Shown piece after piece: positions 26,084-35,642 of a stretch of DNA of 64,000 nucleotides (the first letter of the stretch is position 1; each line of letters starts with the position of its first letter). Made by a program: the position numbers and the translations under genes. Source of the stretch: Cyclobacteriaceae bacterium (GTDB lineage Bacteria; Bacteroidota; Bacteroidia; Cytophagales; Cyclobacteriaceae); assembly GCA_020832305.1 (NCBI GenBank), contig JAFIEV010000089.1, positions 310,001 to 374,000 on the forward strand. The letters are read 5' to 3'. The notes beneath the pieces were generated by a model. That model did not search any database. It saw only the letters and a list, made by a program, of their open reading frames with translations, and was not told the DNA's origin.

Positions 26084-26513
26084 TTCATCAATATTTGTTC
26101 ATGGGGCTATTTCGGCAGATGACATAGCAAATGCCATTCAAAGATTATCTGAATTTCAAAATATCGGAGCCCACAGCATCTTTATTGGTCAGGTTCGTTC
26201 CGATGCAATAGAAGATCAAATTGTATCTGCCATTGATTATGCGGCTTACAAGGAAATGGCAGAGCAAAAAGCCCTGGAATTGATTTCAGAGACTGTACAA
26301 ACCTATCAGTTAAACACAGCGATGGTGCAACATAGTTTGGGAATGGTAAAAAGTGGCGAAATCTGTCTATTTGTCTTGACGGCATCGCGTCACAGAAAAT
26401 CATCACTCGAAGCTTGCGCATATCTTGTGGAACGCATTAAAAAGGAATTGCCGGTCTGGGGCAAAGAAATACTGGAAAAAGGCGGTCACATCTGGAAAAA
26501 AAACACGGAATAA
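26076..26513 (+). CDS. moaE: Molybdopterin synthase large subunit MoaE
   Basis: The start is set at ATG 26076, giving a short ATGCCTGA overlap with moeB; an upstream ATG at 26043 would add 11 residues inside moeB. The 145-residue protein has the MoaE features GAHSIFIGQVR, MVQHSLGMVKSGE, ASRHRKSSLEAC and PVWGKEIL (catalytic Lys region). It forms the heterotetramer with MoaD that converts cPMP to molybdopterin. Confidence 0.92.
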   Translation: MPDSSIFVHGAISADDIANAIQRLSEFQNIGAHSIFIGQVRSDAIEDQIVSAIDYAAYKEMAEQKALELISETVQTYQLNTAMVQHSLGMVKSGEICLFVLTASRHRKSSLEACAYLVERIKKELPVWGKEILEKGGHIWKKNTE

Positions 26514-26515
26514 GA

Positions 26516-27415
26516 ATGGTAGATATCACTTCTAAAAATTTCAGCCTTAGAAAGGCCACAGCACAAGCCCTGGTGAGGGTAGGTACTTTAGAAACCATGG
26601 AAGCCATAGAACAGGACAGGGTGCCCAAAGGCAATGTATTCTGCATGGCCAAAGCTGCCGGTTTGTTTGCCGTAAAACGCACCAGCGATATGATCCCCGA
26701 TTGCCATCCATTGCCAGTCGAGTATACCGATATTCGTTATGAAACAAAGGATACTTTTATTCGGATTGAAGTTGAAGTACATACGGTCTACAAAACCGGT
26801 GTAGAAGTAGAAGCCATGCATGCCGCTTCTGTAGTGGCGCTTACTATGTACGATATGCTAAAACCCATCGATAAAGAAGTAAGCATTCATGAAATTAAAC
26901 TCTTACAAAAGGAGGGCGGAAAAAGCAGCCTTGTTCCCGAACACAGCGATCTCAAAACTGTATTGCTTTTCTGTTCTGATGCCATACAGGATGGCAAAAA
27001 AGATGATCAGGCCGGTCTTGAAGTAATCGAAAAGTTGAAAACTTATCATGTTTCCGTAGATGACTATAGGATTTGCCGCAATGACGCCCCGGAAATAACA
27101 GGGATATTAGAAAAATACCTTGAAAGTAAAATGGATCTGATTATCATATTGGGTGGTACAGGACTTGGGAAAGGAGATAAAACACCTGAAGCGGTAGTGC
27201 CATATATAGAAAAAAGAATTCCCGGCATTGAAGAAGCAATGCGAAGTTATGGTCAGCAGAGAAGTCCTTATGCCATGTTCTCAAGGAGTATGGCAGGTAC
27301 CTGCGGCAACAGCTTAATTCTCGTATTGCCAGGATCCACTCGTGGTGCCGCAGAATCGGTGGCGGCTATATTTCCCGGCGTTTTTCATTTTTTTAAAAGC
27401 ATTAAAAAGTCCTGA
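26516..27415 (+). CDS. moaCB: MoaC-MoaB fusion (cPMP synthase plus molybdopterin adenylyltransferase)
   Basis: A 299-residue fusion. Residues 1-140 are MoaC with SDMIPDCHPLP (about 58-67) and GVEVEAMHAASVVALTMYDM; residues 150-299 are MoaB/MogA with IILGGTGLGKGDKTPEA and SRSMAGTCGNSLILVLPGS. MoaC completes cyclic pyranopterin formation after MoaA, and MoaB/MogA adenylates molybdopterin. The fusion occurs in other Bacteroidota. It starts 2 bases after moaE and closes the run. A MoeA for molybdate insertion is not in this window. Confidence 0.92.
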   Translation: MVDITSKNFSLRKATAQALVRVGTLETMEAIEQDRVPKGNVFCMAKAAGLFAVKRTSDMIPDCHPLPVEYTDIRYETKDTFIRIEVEVHTVYKTGVEVEAMHAASVVALTMYDMLKPIDKEVSIHEIKLLQKEGGKSSLVPEHSDLKTVLLFCSDAIQDGKKDDQAGLEVIEKLKTYHVSVDDYRICRNDAPEITGILEKYLESKMDLIIILGGTGLGKGDKTPEAVVPYIEKRIPGIEEAMRSYGQQRSPYAMFSRSMAGTCGNSLILVLPGSTRGAAESVAAIFPGVFHFFKSIKKS

Positions 27416-27508
27416 CCCATTATTTGCAGCGGTTATATTTTTATAAATTTTGATAAAATCACTAAAACTTTTTACAAATAAGTTTCAAGAACAATCAATT
27501 TTTTTATC

Positions 27509-28981
27509 ATGCAAAAACCTGAAATTATAGACTTCAGCCAGGAAAGAATACGCATGTTGCATTACACCTGGATCGCTTTTTTTATCACTTTTTATCTGTG
27601 GTTCAATATGGCGCCGCTGGCTACTACCATGCTGGCCAGCCTGGATTGGTTAACCCCGGATCATATAAAAATATTGGCAATATGTAATGTGGCGTTAACC
27701 ATACCAGCCCGCATTGTTGTTGGTTCCCTCATCGATCGCTTTGGACCGCGCAAAATCTTTTCAGGATTGCTCATCGTAATGTCTATACCGGTGTTCTTCT
27801 TTGCCTTTGGCAATAGTTTTATGCAATTGCTTGTTTCAAGACTTATTCTTAGTTCCATTGGCGCCGGTTTCGTTATAGGGATACGCCTGGTGGCTGATTG
27901 GTTTCCTCCAAAAATGGTTGGTCGTGCTGAAGGCTTTTATGCAGGTTGGGGCAATTTCGGCTCGGCCTGGGCTGCCATGACACTTCCATGGCTGGCGCTT
28001 GAACTCTTCGGTCAATACGAAAACGGATGGAGGTATGCACTGGCCATCAATGGATTTGTCTCCCTGATATATGGTTTTATCTTTTACAGAATAGCACGTG
28101 ATGTACCAGAAGGAAAAAAATTCAAAGGGATTAAAAAAACCCAGCCATTTATAGCCACTTCATGGGGAGATCTTGTACAGTTGATTATATGGACCTTCCC
28201 TTTACTTGGTGCTTTGGGTGCATTGGCATGGCGCCTGAGCAATGTCTCAATCGGCAATAACGGCGAAAGCTTTATATCAGATACGATGCTGTACATAATC
28301 TGGGGACTACTTATCTTTATTTTTATTGCCCATGTCGGTAAGACCTTGCAAATTAATATTCCATTACTGAGAAAGGGCATTCCTGATAAGGATAAATATT
28401 CGTTTAATTCTGTAGCCGCACTAAACACTACTTATTTTGCCAATTTTGGAGCTGAACTTGCAGTAGTGTCAATGCTGCCCGCATTTTTTGAAAGCATTTT
28501 TTCCATCAGTCCCACTTTTGCCGGCATGGTAGCGGCTTCATTTGCCGTGGTAAATCTTTTTGCAAGGCCGATTGGAGGTGTACTTTCCGATACCCTGGGC
28601 AATCGCAAACGCACCATGCTGATTTATATGATAGGCATTACCATTGGGTTTGTACTCATGGGACTAATTAACGCAACCTGGCCTATCTGGATGGCAATTG
28701 TGGTTACCATATTATGCTCCATTTTTGTACAGGGAGCTGAAGGCGCTACTTTTGCCGTGATTCCTTTCATTAAAAAGAATATGACCGGACAGATCTCAGG
28801 TATGGCAGGCGCTTATGGAAATGTAGGAGCAGTAGTATACCTGATCATTTATTCTATGGTGGATGCCCAAACTTTCTTTTTTATCCTGGCAGGTGGTGCA
28901 GCCTTTAGCTTTTTGTACTGTCTTATTTTCCTGAAAGAACCAGAAGGTTCGTTTTTGGAAGAATACGCGGATGAGGCTTAA
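27509..28981 (+). CDS. NarK2-type nitrate/nitrite transporter (MFS)
   Basis: A 490-residue transporter with about twelve helices, opening with IIDFSQERIRMLHYTWIAFF. It has an MFS loop GSLIDRFGPRKI and the nitrate-porter signatures AGWGNFGSAWAAMTL and GAYGNVGAVVY. The sequence belongs to a different NarK branch from the gene at 16356; the two branches are fused in Paracoccus NarK. It may exchange nitrate for nitrite. It has its own 93-base upstream gap after the Moco run and is convergent with the radical SAM gene. Confidence 0.9.
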   Translation: MQKPEIIDFSQERIRMLHYTWIAFFITFYLWFNMAPLATTMLASLDWLTPDHIKILAICNVALTIPARIVVGSLIDRFGPRKIFSGLLIVMSIPVFFFAFGNSFMQLLVSRLILSSIGAGFVIGIRLVADWFPPKMVGRAEGFYAGWGNFGSAWAAMTLPWLALELFGQYENGWRYALAINGFVSLIYGFIFYRIARDVPEGKKFKGIKKTQPFIATSWGDLVQLIIWTFPLLGALGALAWRLSNVSIGNNGESFISDTMLYIIWGLLIFIFIAHVGKTLQINIPLLRKGIPDKDKYSFNSVAALNTTYFANFGAELAVVSMLPAFFESIFSISPTFAGMVAASFAVVNLFARPIGGVLSDTLGNRKRTMLIYMIGITIGFVLMGLINATWPIWMAIVVTILCSIFVQGAEGATFAVIPFIKKNMTGQISGMAGAYGNVGAVVYLIIYSMVDAQTFFFILAGGAAFSFLYCLIFLKEPEGSFLEEYADEA

Positions 28982-28999
28982 AAATTAATCGCGGGAGTG

Positions 29000-30046
29000 T
29001 TAAAACAAAGGGTACTGACCACCTTTTATAAAGGCTTTAGTATTGAAGGGAGGTAAACTGCAATCTTGAAAGTATTTCTTTTTGGCGGCCTTAAAAAGCA
29101 TATGAAACGTTGTAGCGAGCGCTCCCTCACCCTTCATTCGCAAACCCCAACGGCTGTCGTTCAGATTGCCCCCGTGCAGCGAACGTATGGCAGAAAGTAC
29201 TTTTTCTGTGCGGTCAGGGTAATAAGTTTGCAGCCATTGTGTGAACAATTCACCAACTGCACCATTAAGACGAATCATGGTATAGCTGCCATTGAGTGCG
29301 CCAGCATCAGAAGCCCTCTTTAAAATATCCTCTATTTCATGACCGTTAATTCCGGGAATAATCGGGCCCATCATTACTGATACAGGGATACCGGCTGCAC
29401 TCAGTTTTGCAATGGCTTTAATTTTTTTTTCACCATGTACCGTTCGTGGTTCCATCGCAAGCCTGGTTTCTTCACAAAGAGTAGTTATGGTAATAGCCAC
29501 CCGCAGCAATTGAAGGGCGGCCAATTCCTTTAAGATATAAATATCCCTTAATATCAAAACATTCTTGGTTATAATACTTACCGGATGTCTGTACTTCAAA
29601 AACACTTCCAGAAGTCCACGGGTTATTTTCAATTTTCTCTCCGCAGGCTGATAACAGTCTGTATTGCCAGACATGATAATGGGCTCTGGTCTCCAGTTTT
29701 TTTTCATAAACTCTTTTTCAAGCAAAGTTGCAGCATTGGGTTTTGCTATAATGTTTACTTCAAAGTCAAGACCTGCACTAAATCCATAATAATTATGAGA
29801 ATTCCTGGCATAACAGTAAATACATCCATGTTCACAACCCTGATATGGATTAATGGAATACTGAAAGGGTATATCCGGACTATCATTCTTTGACAAGATG
29901 CCCTTAGAGTTATCAATAAAGCTGCGTGTGATTGCGGGCAATTTATCTGCTTTATCAATCCCTTCCTCAAAAAATTTACCTCGCTTTGTTTTTTCGTATT
30001 GATTTTCAGGATTATAATAAGTCCCTCTTCCGGAAAATAATTTCAT
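29000..30046 (-). CDS. PA0069-family radical SAM protein
   Basis: A 348-residue protein with the radical SAM cysteine motif CEHGCIYCYARN (C-x3-C-x2-C) near residue 73, preceded by SINPYQG, and with the family's TKNVLILRD and GPIIPGINGHEI segments. The family is related to spore photoproduct lyase-like (SplB) proteins; its substrate is unknown. It converges with narK2, ending 18 bases after that gene. No operon partner is seen. Confidence 0.87.
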   Translation of the reverse strand: MKLFSGRGTYYNPENQYEKTKRGKFFEEGIDKADKLPAITRSFIDNSKGILSKNDSPDIPFQYSINPYQGCEHGCIYCYARNSHNYYGFSAGLDFEVNIIAKPNAATLLEKEFMKKNWRPEPIIMSGNTDCYQPAERKLKITRGLLEVFLKYRHPVSIITKNVLILRDIYILKELAALQLLRVAITITTLCEETRLAMEPRTVHGEKKIKAIAKLSAAGIPVSVMMGPIIPGINGHEIEDILKRASDAGALNGSYTMIRLNGAVGELFTQWLQTYYPDRTEKVLSAIRSLHGGNLNDSRWGLRMKGEGALATTFHMLFKAAKKKYFQDCSLPPFNTKAFIKGGQYPLF

Positions 30047-30431
30047 ATAATTGCTCTTTTAAATAGCAATATACTATATTATTTAGTTTTTATTAAGAAT
30101 ATTTCTGATTATTTTAGCATACAAAATAACTGTAGTGGGGAAAAAAATTACGTTTAGCCGTTAACGGATGTAATGTTTTTATATAAAACCATGAGAACAG
30201 TATATAATTACGTATATTTTTAGTAAATGAAACTATAAAAAGACATTTGGGAATAATTCACAATCCGGAAAATAGCTTTGAAACTACTTTAATCAAATTT
30301 TTACATAAATATTTATACATTACTGATATTTAGCAGCTTAAAAATGAGTTATGTAATAATAACTTTAATTATAAATTGTCTTATATCCATTATTTAATGT
30401 ATTTTTCCAATAAATTTAAAAATTACATGCG
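30047..30431. other. Divergent intergenic region, AT-rich
   Basis: 385 bases between a minus-strand radical SAM gene and a plus-strand OmpA-like gene. It must hold both promoters, but I see no confident box, hairpin, repeat or small gene. Confidence 0.5.
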
Positions 30432-31640
30432 ATGAAAGGCATTTTAATTCTATTTACGATTGCATTTTTGTGGTTGCCAGGGTTAGTTTTATCCCAGGGT
30501 TCTACTGTATTGCAGCCAGGTTCATATATAATAGTCAGTGCTTATGCTACAAGCAAAGAGGCAATCGCTATTGATTATGTGCAAAAACTTAAAAGCCGGG
30601 GATTGGAGGCAAACTACGGCCTTGATGCACAAAGAAACCTTTACCTTGTATATATTGCATCCTATGATGACCGCAAGCTGGCCATTGAAAGAATGACAGA
30701 GATAAGAGCAGAGGGCACTTTTACCGATGCATGGGTACGTGTGGTTACAGGTGCTGTAACTAAAGAGATCGTTAAACCATCACCAAAACCTATAGAAGAT
30801 GATAAAGAGGATAAAGCCACGCCTTCCTCAAGCCCCATCAGGTTACCCGAAGTTCAGGAAGAAACCCGCAAAGAGCAACTGCATCAGCCCGACGCTAAGA
30901 CGCACGTAGATCTCAAATTTGAAAGAGGCAGGGGATTGGTTTTAAATCTCTTCAATGCAACCAGTCTACTGGAAATCAAAGGGGAGATAGATATTGTTGA
31001 CTCAGAGAATGCACGTATCATCAAATCTGCCAGTGGGAATGTATTTCTGCCTTTTGGTGAGTTAGACGAAAAGAAAATGCGCGTAAGTTTTATCACCCGC
31101 GTATTTGGTTACCAGAGAAAGCAATATGATATCGATTTTCCAGTGAGTAAAGCAGATGCAACCAATTTGCCATATATAGACTTTTCCGGGGACACGTTGA
31201 TCATTCATTTTGAAATGCAGCGTTTGCGCAAAGGCGATATACAGATATTACATAATGTGTATTTTTATAATGATGCTGCAATCATGTTGCCTGACTCAAA
31301 ATTTGAGCTCAATGCTTTACTCGAATTATTGAAGGAAAATCCAAATTATTCTGTGAGACTCAACGGACATACCAATGGAGCCTATCGCGGAAGAATTATT
31401 TCACTGGGTAAAGACCGCGAATATTTTCAAGTGTCGGATGGTGCTGACAGAAGCTCGGGTTCTGCCAAAAAGCTATCGAAAAAACGCGCTGAAATTATCA
31501 AAGAATGGCTGATAGATCAAGGCATCTCTTCTTCCCGCATGCAAATAAAAGGTTGGGGGGGCAGAAGGCCAATGTATGATGGGCGTGGTGTTAATGCCAG
31601 GAAAAACGCAAGGGTTGAAGTGGAAATTGTCAAAGATTAA
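30432..31640 (+). CDS. SPOR and OmpA-like domain envelope protein
   Basis: A 402-residue exported protein: signal peptide (1-21, ending VLSQG), SPOR-like domain (about 28-98, GSYIIVSAYATSKEA onward), a Pro/Glu/Lys-rich linker (110-155), a beta-rich middle, and an OmpA/MotB peptidoglycan-binding domain (about 265-402, with SVRLNGHTNGA and KKLSKKRAEIIKEWLI). It probably sits in the periplasm, contacting peptidoglycan. A 15-residue insert after GHTNGAYRGR makes the OmpA domain slightly longer than usual. A terminator follows. Confidence 0.86.
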   Translation: MKGILILFTIAFLWLPGLVLSQGSTVLQPGSYIIVSAYATSKEAIAIDYVQKLKSRGLEANYGLDAQRNLYLVYIASYDDRKLAIERMTEIRAEGTFTDAWVRVVTGAVTKEIVKPSPKPIEDDKEDKATPSSSPIRLPEVQEETRKEQLHQPDAKTHVDLKFERGRGLVLNLFNATSLLEIKGEIDIVDSENARIIKSASGNVFLPFGELDEKKMRVSFITRVFGYQRKQYDIDFPVSKADATNLPYIDFSGDTLIIHFEMQRLRKGDIQILHNVYFYNDAAIMLPDSKFELNALLELLKENPNYSVRLNGHTNGAYRGRIISLGKDREYFQVSDGADRSSGSAKKLSKKRAEIIKEWLIDQGISSSRMQIKGWGGRRPMYDGRGVNARKNARVEVEIVKD

Positions 31641-31644
31641 ATAC

Positions 31645-31684
31645 AAAAAAACCCGGCAGGTTTTAATCCGCGCCGGGTTTTTTC
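31645..31684. terminator. Bidirectional rho-independent terminator
   Basis: ACCCGGC (31651-31657) pairs with GCCGGGT (31672-31678), with an A-run before and a T-run after, so it can stop both the OmpA-like gene and the convergent Hsp20-like gene. The stop codon of the latter lies in the loop. Confidence 0.88.
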
Positions 31685-32070
31685 ACTTCTAAGGGTTTTG
31701 GTGTTTTAGGAATATTTTGATTGAATGGCAATCGTATCCTGAATTCACCATCTATGTAGAATGCCTCAATACGACTGATGTCGATATAGTAAGGCAAAAT
31801 CAAAACCCGGCTAAAAATCGGAAAAGCCAATTGCGGTTCATCAGATTTAGTTTTTTCCATATGCAAAACATGCATAATTAACTGATTTTGCTGCATAAAA
31901 AATTTGAAAGCATCTTCCGGTACTGTTTTATTCGATATTTTAATGATGATTTCATCCGCATGGTTCTCTATGATAAAGGAGGTATGCGCTGTTCCTCCGT
32001 TTACGGTATTCATCAAATCGCCGTATTGCAGTAAATTCCGGAGATGTTCTTTGTTTCCTAAGATGTTCAT
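31663..32070 (-). CDS. Hsp20/alpha-crystallin-like protein
   Basis: A 135-residue soluble protein whose C-terminal half (FSRVLILPYYID, then IEAFYIDGEFRIRLPF) resembles the end of the alpha-crystallin beta-sandwich of small heat-shock proteins. The N-terminal part, SFIIENHADEIIIKI, fits an early strand of that domain. A C-terminal I-x-I/V-type tail is only weakly present. Probably a divergent small chaperone; the assignment rests on the overall pattern. It reads toward the OmpA-like gene and ends within the shared terminator. Confidence 0.6.
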   Translation of the reverse strand: MNILGNKEHLRNLLQYGDLMNTVNGGTAHTSFIIENHADEIIIKISNKTVPEDAFKFFMQQNQLIMHVLHMEKTKSDEPQLAFPIFSRVLILPYYIDISRIEAFYIDGEFRIRLPFNQNIPKTPKPLEVKKPGAD

Positions 32071-32214
32071 TATATCCTCCTTATATTTACAACACAGTTG
32101 TTAAACCATATAACACAAATTGCGTACCACTTATATTAACGATTTTTACTCAAAATTGATCGTGCCAAATTGGCGCAGGCATTATCGATTCAAGACAATA
32201 TGTCCTGATTAACC

Positions 32215-34122
32215 ATGTATAAGCATCCTGAGGAGGTATTAAAAAAGATTTGGGGTTATCCGGCTTTTCGCCCGTTGCAAACAGAAATTATTCAGTCGCT
32301 TTTGTCTGATAGCGACATACTGGCCTTATTGCCTACAGGGGGCGGAAAATCATTGTGTTATCAGGTGCCGGCCATGTGCCGCGACGGATTATGCCTGGTG
32401 ATTAGTCCTTTACTGGCGCTAATGAAAGATCAGGTCGATGCGCTCAAAGCTAAAAAAATTAAGGCCTATGCTGTAAACAGTACTATGAGTCACCGTGCCA
32501 TTGACATCGCCCTCGACAATTGTGTAAACGACGACGTAAAGTTTTTATATGTATCCCCAGAGCGACTCAGCACACCTATGTTTAAAGAACGTTTCCGGCA
32601 AATGAAGGTGAATTGTATTGCAATTGATGAAGCTCATTGCATCTCTCAATGGGGCTACGATTTCAGGCCTTCTTATCTCAATATCGCTGAAATAAGGGAA
32701 TTACAACCGGCAGTACCCTTTATTGCCCTTACTGCTACAGCCACCAAAAAAGTAAGGGATGATATAGTTGAAAAACTACAACTTGTGAAACCCAAAATTT
32801 TCTGTGCCAGTTTTACACGCACTAATCTTTCTCTGGCGGTTCGGAAAACCGAAGATAAGCTTCAAAAGATCACAGATGTATTCAGAGCTGTACCTGGCAC
32901 CGGTATTGTGTATGTACGAAGCCGCAATCGCGCCAGAGATATCAGTGTTTTTTTAAATCGCAAGGGTTATAGCGCTGAATATTATCACGCAGGGCTTTCT
33001 GCCGACAACCGGGCACGCAGACAAGAAGCATGGATCAAAAATGAAGTACGCATAATGGTGGCCACCAATGCCTTCGGTATGGGTATCGATAAAAGTGATG
33101 TGAGAACTGTAGTGCATTATGACCTGCCTGAAAATCTCGAATCTTACTACCAGGAAGCGGGCAGGGCCGGCCGGGATGGAAAAAAATCATATGCAGTTAT
33201 TTTACTGCACCCCGGGGATGTTGAACTTCTTGAAAAAGCGTTTGAAACCGCACATCCACCGGTAGATTTAATACGCAGGGTTTATCAGGGGCTTGCCAAT
33301 TACTATAAAATTGCTGCTGGAAGCGGCGCTTTTAATACTTTCGATTTCGATTTTGAGCATTTTTGCAATACGTATAAACTTGCACCTGCCGAAACATTTC
33401 ACGCCTTAAAAAAACTGGCTGAAGAAGGCTTCATTGACCTGAGTGAAGGGGTTTTTCAACCGGCCAGGGCAATGTTTCAAGCCGGTAAAGATCTGTTATA
33501 CGATTTTCAGGTGAAAAATGCCCGTTTTGATCCCTTTATTAAACTCATGTTGCGATTGTATGGCGCAGAATTGTTTAACAACTTAATAAATATCAATCCG
33601 CAAAAAATGGCCAGAATGCTCAATCTGCATTCTCGTGAAATAGAAAAAATGCTTCAAAACCTTCACAACAGTAGCATTTTGATGTACGAAAAAGCCCATG
33701 ACAAACCTCAGATTACTTTTCTTACCCCTCGTTATGATGCCCGGGAATTGCCTTTGAATCTCAGGCAAATGAAAGAAAGAAAGGAGCTCAAAAAACAACA
33801 ATTGCAGTGGATGGTTAAATATGCAACCCAGGATCAGCAATGTCGGGCATTGTTTATGAATGCCTATTTTGATGAAAATTCTAAGCCATGTGGAAAATGT
33901 GATATATGCCTGGCAGCTAAAAATACCATGTACTCCATAGAAAAACATGGTGAGATAAAGGGTAAAATCTATTCTGAACTGGCACAGAAACCCTGTACCA
34001 TGAAGGAACTAAGCCAGATTTTCGAGGATTTCGAAAAAGAAGCATTCACCTCAGTCATCCGTGAACTTCTCGATGCTGGTGAACTTTTTATAAATACAGA
34101 AGGAAGAATCGATGTAAAATAA
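32215..34122 (+). CDS. recQ: RecQ-family ATP-dependent DNA helicase
   Basis: A 635-residue superfamily II helicase with Walker A TGGGKS (41-46), DEAH (138-141), the aromatic-rich loop after it (SQWGYDFRPSYL), motif V/VI GMGIDKSDVRTV and QEAGRAGRDG, and a C-terminal zinc site (C-x16-C-x2-C-x2-C in CRALF...CGKCDIC). An HRDC domain is missing, as in shorter RecQ paralogues of Bacteroidota. It acts in recombination and replication repair. It stands alone. Confidence 0.92.
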   Translation: MYKHPEEVLKKIWGYPAFRPLQTEIIQSLLSDSDILALLPTGGGKSLCYQVPAMCRDGLCLVISPLLALMKDQVDALKAKKIKAYAVNSTMSHRAIDIALDNCVNDDVKFLYVSPERLSTPMFKERFRQMKVNCIAIDEAHCISQWGYDFRPSYLNIAEIRELQPAVPFIALTATATKKVRDDIVEKLQLVKPKIFCASFTRTNLSLAVRKTEDKLQKITDVFRAVPGTGIVYVRSRNRARDISVFLNRKGYSAEYYHAGLSADNRARRQEAWIKNEVRIMVATNAFGMGIDKSDVRTVVHYDLPENLESYYQEAGRAGRDGKKSYAVILLHPGDVELLEKAFETAHPPVDLIRRVYQGLANYYKIAAGSGAFNTFDFDFEHFCNTYKLAPAETFHALKKLAEEGFIDLSEGVFQPARAMFQAGKDLLYDFQVKNARFDPFIKLMLRLYGAELFNNLININPQKMARMLNLHSREIEKMLQNLHNSSILMYEKAHDKPQITFLTPRYDARELPLNLRQMKERKELKKQQLQWMVKYATQDQQCRALFMNAYFDENSKPCGKCDICLAAKNTMYSIEKHGEIKGKIYSELAQKPCTMKELSQIFEDFEKEAFTSVIRELLDAGELFINTEGRIDVK

Positions 34123-34160
34123 CCTTTAAGGCTCCTTCTGTTCTCTTTTTCAACAAAAAG

Positions 34161-35330
34161 TCATAATGCTTTTTCCAAAATCTGAATCAACTCTTCTTTT
34201 TCCATATTGACAGGATGATTTCGATTGGCTGTTTTGGCGACAATTGCATCAAAATCATTTTCGGAAATGTTAAAATCAGATAAGTGTGGAATTTGCAATT
34301 CATGGTGTAACGAATGTATTGTTTCCATCAGGAAATCGATATACCAATCATCTGATTTACCACAATCTCCGGCAAAAATTTCACCAACCCTTGCGTATTT
34401 TGATAATGCATTAGATGAGGATAAAGATGATCGCAATTTATCTACCGTGATTTTATTCACGGGATACATCATGACGCTGCAAATTAGGCCGTGTGCTACT
34501 GGGAAAAGTCCGCCTATAGATGACGCAAAGCCATGAACAAGACCCAGTCCGGCATTGGCCAGGCAGATGCCAGACAAACAAGCCGCCATTGACATGCCTG
34601 ATCGCGCCCTCAATTCGTCAGCTTGATGATAGGATCTTTTCAAATGCATCGAGACCTGTTCAAGACCTGCGACAGCCAGTGAATCGGTAAATGGATTGGC
34701 GATGTTTGATAAATATGGCTCCAGCAATTGGGTAAAAGCATCCATTCCACTGGTTGCCGTAATAAAGGGTGGACAATCGAAAGTCAGGCGCGGATCGATC
34801 AAGGCAATATCCGGGACAAAATTTCTATGCCTCAGTGATTTTTTAAAACCTGATGACCCTGTCTCAGAAATAACAGCATTTTTGGTGCATTCACTGCCGG
34901 TCCCTGCGGTAGTAGGTACAGCTATGAATGGAATTTTGGTCCCAGGATGTACCCGATCTCCTACTCCTTCCAGGTAATCACGTATACTGCCATGAACGGT
35001 GAGCATAGCCGAAAGTGCCTTCCCCGCATCAATAACACTCCCACCCCCTATGGCGATAACAACATCGGGATTAAACCCGGCATTTTCATCACGCAAGACA
35101 TCGACTGATTGCGGAGTGGGTTCACCTTCTACCGCTGATATCCGAAGCTGAAGGCCCTGTTCACTCAATGCATCCAACAATTGCTGGTAGTAGATACCCG
35201 ATCGAAAAGATTTACGGCCTGTCAATAAAAACGTCTTTTTTCCAAATGGTGAGACAAGACCCGGCAATGACTTAATCTTGCCGGCCCCAAAGTGTATATC
35301 TGGTGTTGAGGTAAAGCTAAAATTCATCAT
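34161..35330 (-). CDS. Iron-containing alcohol dehydrogenase
   Basis: A 389-residue group III alcohol dehydrogenase with the NAD-binding GGGSVIDAGKALSAM, the core AVPTTAGTGSECTKNAV, and metal-site His/Asp residues in SGMDAFTQLLEPY and LVHGFASSIGGLFPVAHG. It oxidises an alcohol or reduces an aldehyde with NAD(P); the substrate cannot be told. It starts 6 bases after the end of the LsrG-like gene, so both are in one operon. Confidence 0.9.
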   Translation of the reverse strand: MMNFSFTSTPDIHFGAGKIKSLPGLVSPFGKKTFLLTGRKSFRSGIYYQQLLDALSEQGLQLRISAVEGEPTPQSVDVLRDENAGFNPDVVIAIGGGSVIDAGKALSAMLTVHGSIRDYLEGVGDRVHPGTKIPFIAVPTTAGTGSECTKNAVISETGSSGFKKSLRHRNFVPDIALIDPRLTFDCPPFITATSGMDAFTQLLEPYLSNIANPFTDSLAVAGLEQVSMHLKRSYHQADELRARSGMSMAACLSGICLANAGLGLVHGFASSIGGLFPVAHGLICSVMMYPVNKITVDKLRSSLSSSNALSKYARVGEIFAGDCGKSDDWYIDFLMETIHSLHHELQIPHLSDFNISENDFDAIVAKTANRNHPVNMEKEELIQILEKAL

Positions 35331-35336
35331 AAAAAA

Positions 35337-35642
35337 TCAGGCCTTTTTAAAATCAGGACACAACATTTTGTATTTCACACCTTGTCTGGGGTTTTCCATC
35401 CAGGGAGCTACGGTATCACGCCAGACTTTATAGTGACTTGTTTCTTTATGGGCTGAAGCAGCCTCATCAGAGATGTAGGCTTCGTATAAAATAAATTTAC
35501 ATTCGTCTGTCGGATCCTGAATTACATCAAAACGCAGGTTGCCTGGCTCCTGTATGGAATTTTCGTGATTAACTTTTGTGGCTTCTATAAAATCCTTCAT
35601 AAATCCGGATTTTACATGAACGTGTACCATGGTGAGTGACAT
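35337..35642 (-). CDS. LsrG-like antibiotic-biosynthesis-monooxygenase-fold protein
   Basis: The start is put at 35642 (MSLTMVHVHVKSG); an upstream start adds 11 residues unlike the family. The 101-residue protein has the ABM fold pattern, with NHENSIQEPGNLRFDV, EAYISDEAASAHKET and YKVWRDTVAPWM, close to LsrG and related small monooxygenases or isomerases. It precedes the iron alcohol dehydrogenase by 6 bases. The pair may handle a small oxidised carbonyl compound. Confidence 0.85.
   Translation of the reverse strand: MSLTMVHVHVKSGFMKDFIEATKVNHENSIQEPGNLRFDVIQDPTDECKFILYEAYISDEAASAHKETSHYKVWRDTVAPWMENPRQGVKYKMLCPDFKKA

Noticed and set aside
27448-27464. TGAT-AAA-ATCA upstream of the second narK
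   Set aside because: The spacer is three bases instead of four, so it does not fit an Fnr-type box; AT-rich chance match is likely.
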